DNA from: Begonia masoniana
Lineage: Eukaryota > Streptophyta > Magnoliopsida > Cucurbitales > Begoniaceae
Assembly (NCBI GenBank): GCA_022432975.1
Contig: CM039516.1
Coordinates: 34,683,157 to 34,747,156, forward strand
Reading direction: 5' to 3'
DNA length: 64,000 nt
A model generated the notes under the pieces. That model was given only the letters and a program-made list of their open reading frames with translations, did not search any database and was not told the DNA's origin. The position numbers and the translations under genes were made by a program. Below are positions 47,429 to 59,892 of this stretch, piece by piece; position 1 is the first letter of the stretch, and the number at the start of each line of letters is the position of its first letter.

Positions 47429-50373
47429 GGAGGTTCAAGGATCGACACTTTGCTTGGAGGTCTGAAACCCTACTAGGGCAATGCGAAGTAAGGGTCCTGT
47501 TGGAAGGTGTCAACCCCTGTCTTAAAGGGTAAATCGGTTGGGTCGACCTTGTTAACTTAAGAGTGATTTAAGCTTAATGTATTTTGATGATGAATACTCT
47601 AAATGTGATTAAATTATATCTAAATTATTTAATGATTTATTATTTGGAAAAATCATTGATAAGAAGTATTTAGTTATTCTAACAAGTGTGTTTAAGTCTT
47701 CTTAGTAAATGATTAATTTCATAGGATTTAAATGAAAAAGTATGCGAAAAAAAGTTTAAAGACTTGAAAGCTCAAGCTGTCGACCAGATTAGCAAGGTGT
47801 CGATCGCACGAACATTTCAGAAACTTACAAAGAGCACAAAATGTTAACCAACATCTCAAAGTGTCGACTGCAAAAATAAATTACTAGAGCTCAATGTGTT
47901 GATTGGCTAGACAAAGTGTCTACCTCCAATATGTTTAAAAATATACAGAGAACTCAAAGTGTCAACATTTAAAACAAAATGTCGATCAGTGCAGTCTATC
48001 ACGATGTCGACCGAGTTAGGGAAATCTTTTGAAAAATCTTGCAACGGTCACACAAGTGTCGACCAAGTAGACGAAAGTGTCAACCTGTTCACTGTTTTTC
48101 TGAAGACTTTATAAATGAAATAAGGGAATTTTGTTTAAAATTACCTAACTTGAGAAGCACAACGAAATGCTGTCCAAATTTCTCCAAGAATAAAAGTCTT
48201 CAACTCAAACCACTCTTCTCGTTTACAAACTTGAGAAGACAATTAGACAACTCTTGTATTGAATTTAAACAAATTTTTATCTTAATACCTCATGTTTGGA
48301 CCAACTCTGTCTTTATTTTGAAGGATAATCAATTATTTATATTATGATTTATATATTCTTTATTCTAACTATGATAGAAAATGATAAAAAGATTGATAGT
48401 TGTATAGTTCTAAGTTTTAATAATAATAATTAATTAATATAAATTTTTTATATAGTTAACATTATTATTAATTTTAAAATATTTCCATTAAATATTAAGA
48501 ATTACACTATTAGAATTATAAAGTATATTTACTCAAAATAATATTTATTGTGATTCGTATTAGAATTAATTTTGATATTTGTTAACTTCTCGTATTACAT
48601 GTTTGTCTTTCGCAACCATTAATTCTTGATTGAATAACTAATTCATTTCATTTATGGATTTTGAGTTAATTATTTGATCAATGAATACACAAATAAGAAT
48701 ATCTTTAAATAAAGGTTTTCATTTTGTGAATATTAACATTCGCACTAACTCATTTAATTTATTCTAGAAATACAAGATTCATGTAATGCATCAACTACAA
48801 TGTGTGTATGTTTATATATATATATATATAAATTACAAAAATAAGATAATTTTATCGGGTCAATTTATATATAAATTATATTTATTTTATAGCCATTCTA
48901 ATTATATATTTATAATCACAAGACCGCAATGATTGTCATTAGCAAGTTATAAGAATCATGACGACCTCCAATGAATAAATTTTTAATAATATGTAAATAT
49001 GTCATCAGGACTTTTTAAAAATTGGTTAAAACTTTCTCTCGAAATGTAAACCACATAAAAATAGGAAACCAAGTTGACTGGAAATTATTGATAAAGATTG
49101 GATTTTTATACTCCCACGATCTGTGGTTGGGTCCCAATTGATTAATTTAAAAACAAATTTTAAAAATTTTAAAAAACTAAAAGTTTAATTCATACACTCT
49201 TAATTAAACTTCTAGTTTTTTAAAATCTTATAATTTGTTTTAATAAATAATAAACTTTTTATTTGGACCTAAAAAACTTCTGTTAGTTTTTGGAAACTGT
49301 CTCAAAGAGTTTCATGTTATATTTACTCTCTATTCTTACATTTTGAAGTAATAAATAATTAAAATAAATCATTAATTATATCAATCAATGTCTGTCATGA
49401 ATTAAGAATAGAGAGCAATCGTATTATTCTTTTTTTTTTTTTTTTTTTTTTTGTGATGGTGTAATAGATGACAACTGAGGCACTAATTTATTTGGAGCAC
49501 TATAGCAACTCTATGGACAGTGAAAGGTTAAATTCAAAATGGATGTAATTTTTTAAGTTAAACAATTATTTATGGTTTTAGTGAGGTTTGGGTCGTACAA
49601 GAGTCAAGACCCAACACAAAAAGGAAGAGCTATTGAAGAGACTGTAAACTCTATTGGCTGTAGAATTGACATCCACTCAACTTTGGACAACTATGTCTAT
49701 GCTATGTTAGCTGTCATTTTCTGTACACTAAAAAAGATAACACTAAAGGCAGGCCACTCTACCCTAATCTTTACATTCAGCCACTCTCCTTAAATCCACG
49801 TAAGATTTAGCTTATCATATGAGTAATATTCTAATCTATTATTTATGTATTGAGAATGACAGCCAAGAATGTATGATGTGATGAAACAAAACAATCAAAT
49901 TTGTAAAAAGGGGGATATGTTAGCTTAAGAGATTGGGAAAATTCCAAGTGGATGCGAATTCATCCACTCAAACTTCTACAGCAGATGCAAACCCAACCCT
50001 GTATTGAAAAGTGTCATCAACACTAGATTTTGCTATTTCACCCTCAAACAAACAATTTTTGTTAGTTTCTCACTTACAAGTCAAACTCATCCTCTATATG
50101 GCACAAGTCTTTCATAGTAAATTATCACTAATTCCAAAACCTTATTATACCTCAAGACTCTTATTTGTAAGGCTAATTTTATTTTTTTAAATGGTTTTAG
50201 GTTAAAACAATAGACGGGGATTCGAACTCAATTCGTTAAAAAAATTCTTCGGAAACTAATTACAGAAAATTGGACATAATTAGATCATCCATGGCAGCTC
50301 CTCTAAGCTATATTCTAATAATTCATAATACCACGTAGCAAGATTTAGACTTTATTATAATCATTCACCTTCT
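47429..50373. other. Gene-poor DNA
   Basis: 47429-48350 continues the GTGTCGAC-type sequence. 48370-48800 is the right member of the direct-repeat pair. A (TA)n run lies near 48815-48830, and a T tract of about 23 bases is at 49430-49452. No gene recognised up to the APE2 3' end. Confidence 0.4.
48370..48800 (+). repeat. Right member of the old direct-repeat pair
   Basis: Aligns in order with 40080-41345 after removal of the MITE (TTCTTGATTGAATAA, GTTAATTATTTGATCAATGAA, TTTAATTTATTCTAGAAATACAAG). It lacks the MITE, so the MITE arrived after the repeats separated. Confidence 0.6.
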
Positions 50374-53300
50374 TCATTTGTGCCGATTTTTTGAAGCTGC
50401 CCATTTGAAGAAACCACAATTGGCATCTGGATTCGAAGCAGGTCCCTGAAGGAAAAGGAAAAGGAAACGTCACACTGGTTAGCAATTTTTCATCTTCCCC
50501 ACATATATCAATTCAATGAAATACCACTGCAAATCACCACTTCAAGCCAGTGACGAGTTTCAATCACCAAAAATAACCCCTCACAGGAAACTTTTTACAA
50601 TATTGAATGAGTAATATTGATAAAATTTGGTATACCTCAGCTCGAGCACAAACATAAAATCGGCGTCCGAAATTAGGACCTTGTTTCTTCACAATCCGAG
50701 TCACACAAGGTTCACTATGTCCTTTGCAAACAGGTATACTACTCTGCATAACTCTTTGAATCCTTCGCCACTCTGATAAAGCAGTATCATTTTTCTCTTT
50801 TTCTGATGAATAGGCGTGTGCATCTTCATCTCGATCTTGAGCAGAATACACATGTTTCTCTGAACTACAACTTTGCAAGCCTAGACCAAGAGTTTCACTA
50901 GAATGTTTATTAGATTGAGAAACTTCTGCTTCGACAAATGTAACTTTGGCCCCGGAGCTGTCAGAATCATTCTCAACATCAGAACTTTTACAGAAAAATG
51001 ATTTCAACGACATTTGAGACAATTGGCGTTTTCTTTTCTTGGTTTCATTGCCAGGCATCATTTTAGTATGCTCAGACCCACATGGATTGTCATTAGTGAC
51101 ACTCTTGTCGTGCTCTCCTATCTTTGGAACAATGCCGCCTGATTCTGGGTTTGACAAAGTAACAGATACGTGAAGAGGTACTTGAGATGTGCCACAGTTG
51201 TCCAGTGCAGAGATATTCTGATCAAATGAACTCGTATTCTTGCAGATTATCGTTTCTTCAGTAGCTTTTCTTTTCATTAACAATGATACTGCAATAGTAA
51301 TTAGCTAAGTTCATTAGCAGTGTCTACAATGGATACAACAAAAATAATAGATAAGACAACGAAAATGTAATATGCAGGAATAATAGGAGTTTAAATTTTG
51401 ATCAACACGCACAATGCTAATAAAAATCTATTGGTTAAACAAAATGTTGATAGACAAACGCTAATGCAGGGAAAAAAAAGAGCAATTAAGGCCAGTAAAG
51501 GTTGAATTAGTAAGTGAAGTTTAGAAAACCATATGCTGGCAAATGTTTTTTTAATAGGCTATGGAATGTGCCGATGTAGATATTATTCAGAGTAGATAAT
51601 CAATTTTTCAAAATCGATAATCAATTTTTGATATTTTTGTAATCTATAACGTTTAAAGATAAAGGATCTTATAATTAACGTTCCTCACATTCAAATATGC
51701 TAACACAACACGCCTATTTAAGCAGTACCCATATCCTAACAAAATGCAAATAATTTCAAAATATCCAATGATCTATATGATTTCCTCCCTGAGATCAATT
51801 CTGTTGGTTTCTTTCGTAATATCAAATCATGTTTGACGACTAGAATGATACAAAGGATTCAATCTATGTGATCACTGATACTTTTCCACACAACAACTAT
51901 GCAAAGAATCACTTTTCTTTGGTAAAAGCACTTTCAAATTATCGATAAATAAAATCAACATCACAATAGCAAAAAGCATATGTAAGATTGCTAATGAAGA
52001 AAATATTTCAATTTGAAAAACGTACTTAAAAAAATTCAAGAAATAATTTTCTACCGAGAGTTTGCTGGAGGCCGTGAATCATTGGAATATATCTGGCAGA
52101 CAAGGCAGGAGTGTTGTGTTGGGGAATATCTGGCATTTCTAATAAATTTATATGAACAGGTGCATGATCAGAACCTTCTAGCTTGACATTTCGCTCTCCA
52201 TTCCATCTGTAGAAAGGGCAAGAAGAGAAAACGATATCCTGGGCTTCATTACGACATGCAAAGAGGACATTGATATAAGCTAAAAATGATCCATTGAAAT
52301 CTTGATGCATTAGTGAAAAACGACAATATACAATGTTCAAAATAGTTTTAAATTTTGGCAACTAGCTTAACATATAATTCAAAAGCATATAAAGAAAATA
52401 TAATTTTTTTGAGCATTCAACTAGAATATTCTAAGTTATTGAAGAAAAGGTGAAAGCAGACATAACGCAATTTTCTCCATGTCATATGCAGAGTTCCAGG
52501 TATGCTTTTATATCATCTGACAATTTTAAATGAAGAGGATTTGCATTTCCTAATAGATGTAGTATATACTTGAATGACAAGGAGGATGTACATCATTTTC
52601 TCCTGCATTGTCCTTTCGCTTATTCACTTTGGTTGTGTGCGTTAAGATGGGTCGATGTGTACTAGCTTATGGCAAGGAGGTAAAGAATTTAATGTCAGAG
52701 TGGGTATGTTTATAAATGGTGATAAAAAAAGGTTCGTAGTTTGGTGCCCATTGCAGTTTTTTTTTTGGGGGGGACCATTTGGATCAATCGTAACTTGATG
52801 ATGTTAAGTCAGATATTGGTATTTTCACAGATTACTTTTGTCAATCTTTACATAGGTCGGATAAAGTAATAGGATATACAGGAGATTTATGGAAAAAATT
52901 AATTGGTTTAAGCATTTTTAAGCTCTCCAGTATGTAGTACTGTATAAAAGACTAAAAAAAATCATCCTTGATTCCATAAAAAGGATTAAATACCATTCTT
53001 GATTCAATAAAAAGGATTAACATTAAAAAAGGCTATAATGAAGCAGTGTATAAAAGACTAAATTAAAATCAACCTTCTCTGATTCACATACTATTTTTAA
53101 AAGCATCAAACTCATAATTACCCATTTTTCTAGTTAGATTAAATATGTACCTGAAAGAATTTCCATGTTTCCAACGCTTGTATTGTGTCAATATTTCACA
53201 CTCCGTAACGTGGCAAGTTACAAAATCATGGCCTTGTTGGTTGGGTACTTGATGTAGGCACGATCCAGCACATAGTATATGGTCAATTCTACTACCATAA

Positions 53301-55309
53301 TTGAATACCTCACCACCTGTATTTTGAGGCCAGCAAGTGTATGCATCTCTTCTATAAAAAAGGAAAAAAAGGCACATGAACAAAGAAATTACTCCACATA
53401 GAACCATCATATTCTTTCTATGCTTGCATATGAACTAAAATTCTATGAAGTACCGTAGCCATAACAAATCATGGCAAATGGTCATTAAACTCCAAATTTT
53501 TCTCAGGGTACAAGAAAAATTACTGAAGAAGACAAGTAATAAAACAATAACTAAAAAATGGTGTACGAGAGAAATAGATTCCTGCAAAATCATTTTTCAT
53601 CAATCAAGAAATGAAATAACAAAAAGATTTATACCTATCAGGATGTTTAGATCTGAAGGCATCTAAGAAATGACCTCCATGCTCCACTAGTAGAGATCTA
53701 AACCATTTTCTGAATCTGTAGAAAGATCATATCAACATAATTAATAGAGCAACCTATCAAACTTTGGTTGAAGTACATGAAAACATATAAGCTCCAAAAA
53801 AACAGTTCGAAGCATGATGTAGACATTGTTACTTACAGCTCTACTGGTTTTTCTTTACTTGATTATGAAGCACTATAACAGTTATTTCATAAAACAGTTA
53901 GAGAATCCTCTTTCATCCAACTTTATTGGTTAGCTTTGGCAAGATGAAAATAACTGTAAACCCTTGATTGAAATCAGACTTCGATTACATTACTCTCAAT
54001 AAAAGAAATTTCCAAGAATTCCTTCCAATTTTCAGAAAATATAGATCCACCATAGCATTCATTAAGGCCACAAGGCACTAATCTGCTTACTCATTATTCT
54101 CAAATTCTGGTCCTGCATCACACCGATCCATAGAAGTGGGTGCAATATTAAGATCACCAACAACAAATATCCTTCTTCCACAATGCAAAAGAGACTCCCA
54201 TCTTCTCTACTATAAAGATTCAATCAAATATAAGTTAAAGAAACAAAATATCAAGCACTTATCAATAATTGTTACCTGCAACATCTTGAAAAAGTTGAGC
54301 TTGAACTGGACCCTTTCTGTATCGTCACTGTCAGCCCGAGGTCCATAAATATTGAATAGAACTGTTAAATCAGAATACAATTCCATCAAATGCCACATGC
54401 AAAAGAAAAATCAGAAAAACTGTAATGACTTGATCAAACTTAGACATTTGTCAAAAGAAAAAAGTTGCATATAGCATTTGAGGTCAACCTTTTACTGGAT
54501 CAAAATGTTAACTTATAGCCCTAATTCAATACATAAATCAGACTAACACTAACGTGGCATTTACTAGCAAGAAGATGTGTTAACTCACCAAAATGATAAT
54601 GATCTGTGATAACACAACGCCCCTCGCTGTCAACCTTGAGAATCTCATCTTTTGCGAACTTCTCTAGCCATTCTGCAACCTCAGGTCCTTCGCCTTTCCC
54701 AATCTGAGAATTTCTCAAAAGTCCAGTAAAGCCCTCTTCAGCTTCAACGGGCAAAGCTACTTCATTACTTGAAAATGCTGATTTTACTCGGCAAAAGGTA
54801 GCAACACCTATCAAATTTCATTTAAATCAAGAAGCACAATTTGTGAGCAGTTCTGTTCACTGGAGCAAAGGCATGACGATTGAACACAGAAAATAGACTT
54901 GTTTCACAAAGCCAACGACTTCTAGTTTTTCACATTGATATTCGTATCTCGTTTCCAAAACAAACACCTCCTTTACCTGAGTAGCCAGCGCGGCCTTTTT
55001 CAGAAGTGCGGGTGCACGAAAAGAAGGATTCATATCCATCAGCCATCACATAATCTGCTTTCAAATCCTGCCTTCTCAATTTCGTTTCCTAATACGGCGC
55101 AAACAGGCGAAAGGCGAAAATTGAAGTCAGATTACTAAGCACAAAAGTAAAAACGAAAAAAAAAAAAGGATAAACGCTGAAACAATTAGGGCCAAATCAA
55201 CCTGAAAACAAATGATATCTGCATCGAAGGAATCAAGGAGCTTAAGGAGGGAACCAAATTGTGCGATTCGTGGCCTTAAACCATTGACGTTATAGGTTAC
55301 TATCTTCAT
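50374..55309 (-). CDS. APE2: DNA-(apurinic/apyrimidinic) endonuclease 2 (APE2), ten exons
   Basis: Exons (minus): 55202-55309, 54977-55088, 54589-54807, 54276-54361, 54091-54206, 53635-53715, 53151-53351, 52055-52206, 50636-51288, 50374-50445. All introns are GT-AG and the total of 1800 nt gives 599 residues without a break. The EEP nuclease core spans residues 1-327: YNVNGLR at the start, metal-binding Glu37, Tyr152 in YGPRAD, GDLN (Asp193, Asn195), SRIDH (Asp264) and SDHAPV (Asp321, His322). A basic KKRKR (442-446) could be a nuclear signal. QMSLKSFF (450-457) is a full PCNA-binding PIP box. Residues 546-590 form a GRF zinc finger (Cys546, His549, Cys572, Cys586). The start MKIVTYN matches the family; an in-frame TTG/ATG further up at 55351 is not needed. 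The known role is AP-site incision and 3'-end cleaning in base-excision repair. Confidence 0.95.
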
Positions 55310-55584
55310 TGATTCACCAAAGAAAACGAGGACGAAAGTATCGAAACCCAAACTCTACGTGAATGTCACATATTTGCCCTTACAAGAACTCTCGGTGAAA
55401 TATAGATCCTTCGAATTTGTTTTTGTTTTTTTTTTTTCTTCAATTCTTTATAGTTTTTAAGAATAAATTAAAGGTTTTTTTTTTTCTTTAAAACCTCAAA
55501 CTATCGGTTTGTTTTAAAAATAACCTCAAATTTTACTATTCATCAAAAAAACCTTAACGTTTAGTAAATAAGCAATTTCAACCT

Positions 55585-55758
55585 CGCTGGACCGGGCGTA
55601 CTCAATTGAGGAGGACGGCTGATTTTGTCATTTAGGGGGAGTACGGCCGGTCCAGTCGGACCGGCTATACTTTGAGGGGAACAAACCAGTGACAAAAATC
55701 ACGAATTCTGTCCTCTTCCCATGGAGTACGGCCGGTCCAGTTGGACCTGCCGTACTCC
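55585..55758. repeat. Left palindrome array (P1 and P2 units)
   Basis: P1 is a palindrome of about 36 bp with half-site GGAGTACGGCCGGTCCA, at 55639-55672 and 55723-55758, with a half unit at about 55585-55602. P2, half-site AACCCGTGAC, is present in degenerate form at 55683-55709. The last P1 ends about 8 bp before the TATA box. Confidence 0.88.
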
Positions 55759-55765
55759 TCCTCCA

Positions 55766-55773
55766 TATATAAG
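55766..55773 (+). promoter_or_regulatory. TATA box in the left arm
   Basis: TATATAAG is followed by a CT-rich leader and an exon ending GCTAG|GTATGAAA near 55890, a plausible 5' splice site. This suggests inward transcription toward the MuDR-type fragment at 56418. Confidence 0.6.
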
Positions 55774-56417
55774 CCTCCTCCCCCCTCCGCTCAACTCACC
55801 TCTCTCTCATTTTTCTCCCTCTCTTTGTATCTCTCCCTCTCTTTCTATTTCTTGCATTCCAGCGATATTTTTTCACGTTCAATTGCTAGGTATGAAAGTT
55901 TTATTTTTACATTATAATTTTATCATTTACTTCATTGAAAAAAAAAAGTTCATATAGAAGGTGATAAACCGAAGTTAAATTTTTATCATTTACTTTACGA
56001 AATTTAAAATAATATGGACATTTTAATTAATTTGTTTTTAATAATTTAATATTTTGCTCCATGTAAGCGATCAATTTTTACTCTCTCCGGCGATATTACT
56101 CTGCGTTCACCGACTAGGTATGGAGTTTTATTTTTTTTATTTTTAGTAATTTATCTATTATATTGTACTTAATTGGATCCCATCTGTGTAAGTGGCGTTA
56201 TTGTACTGTGTAAGTAAGTTTTGTCTAGGAGACTGGAATTTAAGTGGACCGTTAGTGACTCTCCAGCCTTTCTTGGGAACTTACTTGGAAAAGAAATTAT
56301 GTCTAAAGAGATTGTCAATATCAATATTTTCTGAGAATTATCCTAATCAGTACTTTCAACATTTTAACTTTTGTATTTTATTAATTTTTTTTAACATTTT
56401 TTTTATTAGCGACGAAG

Positions 56418-56888
56418 ATGGATTCCGATTCAAGTAGATCGATTGATTTAGATGAGAGATCAACTGGTGATGCCGAAATGGGTTGGTGTTTGGACAGCAC
56501 GCCTGCATATGGTGATATACGAGCATTCGATGACGCATATGCAAATGAAGAAATATTCGTCTATTCAACCTCAAAAACGCTGGACGATGAGCTTCGAACA
56601 CTGGTCGGCTCAGATGATGAGGAGGTGGAAAGCAGACCGGTAAGAGAACAAATCTTAATGGGATTTCATTTGGGTAGAAAATATGGTTCTTCAGAGGAAC
56701 TTAAAGACGAAATACGCAAATATTCTTTGGAAAACGGTTATGGTATTAAATTCACTAAAAGTGAAAGAAGTGGCTGAGTGTTAAGATGGATGGTGGTGGC
56801 GATTGCATGCTTCGTCGATGCAAGAGGAGTGTACGTTTCAAATAAAGACATTGACAAACTTTCACAGCTGTTCGAGGCAAGTTGAAAA
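56418..56888 (+). pseudogene. MuDR-type transposase N-terminal fragment, copy 1
   Basis: The frame MDSDSSRSIDLDERSTGD begins just after a TTATTAG acceptor. Residues about 85-119 (LGRKYGSSEELKDEIRKYSL, then NGYGIKFTKSE) match the start of the plant MuDR DNA-binding domain (PF03108 type). A TGA at about 56775 and a frameshift cut the Cys-containing half. Shifted-frame remnants follow (GGDCMLRRCKR-like, then HSCSRQVENRQ-like) to about 56888. No DDE catalytic domain follows, so this is a relic or a truncated protein. Confidence 0.78.
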
Positions 56889-57155
56889 TCGACAAGTTCA
56901 AATAATTATTCATTTATTCTTTAAGTATTAATTTATTAAATAAGGGTTTCTTTTAATTTATTCAAGTATTTAAATTATTTATTTCTAAAATGTGATTGAA
57001 ATTGTAATTATTTATTTTAATTTTAGTATTCACAAAATATACATCATAAAACTAAGCTAAACTACGCTGGTGGGTCATCATCGCCTTCGTCGAGGCTAAT
57101 GTGCCCCATCCAATTCTTGACATAAATTTTTGTTGTTTCTATCTAAATTATAAAA

Positions 57156-57994
57156 GGGAAATTATCAATTTTAACCATGTACTATACACGTTGTTTCAAT
57201 TCGGCCCCTGTACTATAAAAACCGGCAAACCGAACCATGTACTTTGATTCTGTTATCACTTTTGACCTTCTATCAACAATTTCATTAAACACTCATTGAA
57301 AAAACTAACAAATAATCTTGAATTCAGTTGAAATTTTTACCACATGCTCACTACTTAATGAGAAGATAATCTAGAATTTTTCGTGATTTTGTAACACATG
57401 TACGATTTATTATAATTTTATATTAATATTTTTTAAAAATATTATAATAAATCATACAAGTTTTAAACAATTACGCAAATTTTTGTATTATCTACTCATA
57501 ATATGGTAAACATCTGAAAAAAGTTTCAAATAAATCTAATATTTTTTGGTATTCTTTTAAATTAATATTAGTTTCTTCTTTACTTTATAAATTAATTTTG
57601 AAAAAAATACCAAACAACAATTAATTTATTTGAAAATTTTTCAACATATTCAACCTATTATGGGTAGATAATAGAAAAAGTTTCGTTATTTTCTAAAATT
57701 TGTATGATTTATTATAATATTTTTATAAAATACATAAATAAAATTTTAATAAATCGTACATATGTTAAAAAATTACGAAAATTTTCAAATTATCTTCTCA
57801 TTAAGTAGTAAGCATGTGGTAAAAATTTCAACTGAATCCAAGATTGTTTGTTAGTTTTTTCAATGAGAGTTTAATGAAATTGTTGATAGAAGGTCAAAAC
57901 TGATAACAGAATCAAAAGACAGGGTTCAATTTGTCAGTACAGGGGCCGGATTGAAAAAACGTATATAGTACAGGGTTAAAATTGATAATTTTTC
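57156..57994. mobile_element. Long-TIR Mutator-like MITE, copy B (839 bp)
   Basis: Same family as 40339-41185 (shared words such as GACCTTCTATCAACAATTTC and CACATG near each arm's inner third). Ends are GGGAAATTATCAATTTTAACC and its diverged complement. A perfect 9-bp TSD ATTATAAAA is at 57147-57155 and 57995-58003. It sits between the two MuDR-type fragments. Confidence 0.93.
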
Positions 57995-58080
57995 ATTATA
58001 AAAATATTGACATTTTACTTTATTTTTATTTAATTTAATATTTGTATATTTTAACAATTTTTTCTATATTAGCAACGATG

Positions 58081-58410
58081 ATGGATTCCGATGCAAGTAA
58101 ATCGGCTGATGTAGACGAGAGATCAACTGGTGATGCAATGAGTTTCTTTTTGGGTAGACAATATAGTTCTTTAGGACAAATTAAAGATGAAATACGTAAA
58201 TATTCTTTGAAAAATGGTTATGCTATAAAATTCTCTAAAAGTGAAACCAGGCGACTGACGGCTGAGTGTGGAAATAGATGTGGGTGGCGACTGCATGCTT
58301 CAAAGAAGCAAAACGATCATACCTTTCAAATAAAGAGTTTGATCGACTCTCACAGCTGTTCGAGGATAGTTGAGAATCGACACGCTTCAGTAATTTTTGC
58401 TATTCTGTAA
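58081..58410 (+). pseudogene. MuDR-type transposase N-terminal fragment, copy 2
   Basis: Begins MDSDASKSADVDERSTGD like copy 1 but lacks its acidic middle segment. It keeps the complete DNA-binding domain: FLGRQYSSLGQIKDEIRKYS, then KFSKSET, CGNRCGWRLHASKKQNDHTF and HSCSRIVENR, with the Cys, Cys, Trp, His, Cys pattern of PF03108 domains. The frame then stops at 58408-58410 after ASVIFAIL, where a full protein would continue into the transposase core. The intact domain without a nuclease could bind DNA alone if expressed (inference). Confidence 0.8.
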
Positions 58411-58569
58411 TTATTAATTTATTTTTTTTAAGGTTTGGACCGATTACTAATAAACCTTGAGGTATTTGTTTAAAATGCCGATAGTTTGAGGTTTTTCAAA
58501 AACTAAATTATAAAACATATTTAATTTCATATTTAATTACATAAAATTTACATACAACAACTAAGAAAA

Positions 58570-59745
58570 CTAAGCAGGAGGGGCATCATCGTCTTCGTCT
58601 GTGGCGTTGTTCGCCATCCAAGTCTGGAACCTTTCGTTTATCTCTTTATAGGACTCATCGAGATAATATTGTGCCTGCGTCAACTCTATCTGAGAAGGGA
58701 TCACCCCACGCTGTCCTACGACGAATTCATCCATTCTTTCTATGAGTTGCTAGATGTCTTGTTGCTGGCTCTGCTGTATCTCCAGCACTTGCTGCAGATG
58801 CTGATGGTGTGTCTGCTACATCTCATACATCTGCTGTTGTTGCTGGTAGTGTGTTTGGTGCATATCATACATCTGTTGTTGATGCGTCTGTTGCATTTGA
58901 TATAGTTGTTGCAGATACTGCCTCGTGTCCCATCTGCTTCTCACATCCTCTTGGGGGGGCTAATATTGGCAATATGATCTCATCCATCGGCATTGCCCGA
59001 GAAGTGGATGCCCCCTGATTTCTCTTCAGCACCCAGGTGCCATCGACTTCGCCGATGCCCATCTGTATCAACTGGGTAATGTCAAATACGTCGGTGGATC
59101 TACGTGCTCTCTAAGCAGTAAGCGAATCCCAGCTCGCACGATGATCTTCAGAATCAGTGCCCCGTATGAGAGATTCGTCTTGAGTGCCCGCCTGACCTCA
59201 CGCATGTGATTTAAAATCAAGAAACCAGGGTCAAAAAGCTTCATGTGCACAACTTCTCCATGACATAGAGGTCCATCCAGGTCATGTGATTTCAATCTCC
59301 CTCTCTTGGCAGAAAGGTGTGGACGAGCATGTTTCGGAGAATCCGACCTCTAACATTCAACTCGTTCGCTCGTGGCTTCACGAACTCCCCAATGTTGGGA
59401 TTGTAGTGAATTTGCTATAGGAACTCTACTCTCTCAAGCAATGTAAAAAAAGGGCAGTATCAGGAAGCATGGTAATATCGCTCCGTCCCTTCTATGTCAA
59501 AGCCCAGGATTTCATTCACTTGCTCTGCCCGTATCATAAATTTCCTACCAAGAATGTACGTCCTCAAACCAATTAAAACTTCATCTGTCCCAGACGCTCT
59601 CAGGTTTTCGTAGAACAAGGGAACTATTCTCTCGGCATATCGCTTATCAATGCATTGATCCCGCTTAGACCAATGTTCTCTAACATCTCTTTGATGCCCA
59701 ACGACTCCTAACCTCTAAAGTCTACATTTATGCAAAAGTTTATTG
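58570..59745 (-). pseudogene. 'Putative plant transposon protein' relic inside the large element
   Basis: Reading leftward in broken frames: FYENLRASGTDEVLIGLRTY, KFMIRAEQVNEILGFDIEG, FVKPRANELNVRGRILRNML, then FDPGFLILNHM, IQMGIGEVDGTWVLKR, a Gln/Met/His-rich repeat (MQQTHQQQMYDMHQTH) and an acidic end DEDDDAPPA with a stop at 58570-58572. Stops or frameshifts lie near 59405, 59300, 59068 and 58865. I recognise the family annotated in plants as 'putative plant transposon protein domain', often linked to Mutator-like elements. Its biochemical role is not known to me. A better copy is at 63452-64000. Confidence 0.75.
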
Positions 59746-59892
59746 AACATTTTTGCATATCCTGCTCAAACTTTATCTGACAATCTTCATTTAACAATTC
59801 CATGGCAAGATCCTGTCAAGTTCACGTACGACTAAAATTTCATAAGTTATGCAAATATTATGACATTCTAAATAAAATGCTTTCATTGACTA

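Noticed and set aside
49430..49452. Poly(A) tail of a LINE or SINE
   Set aside because: A bare T tract with no recognisable element body or TSD next to it.
53445..53666. Plus-strand gene opposite APE2
   Set aside because: It lies across an APE2 intron and exon 6 boundary and has no family features. It is a shadow frame.
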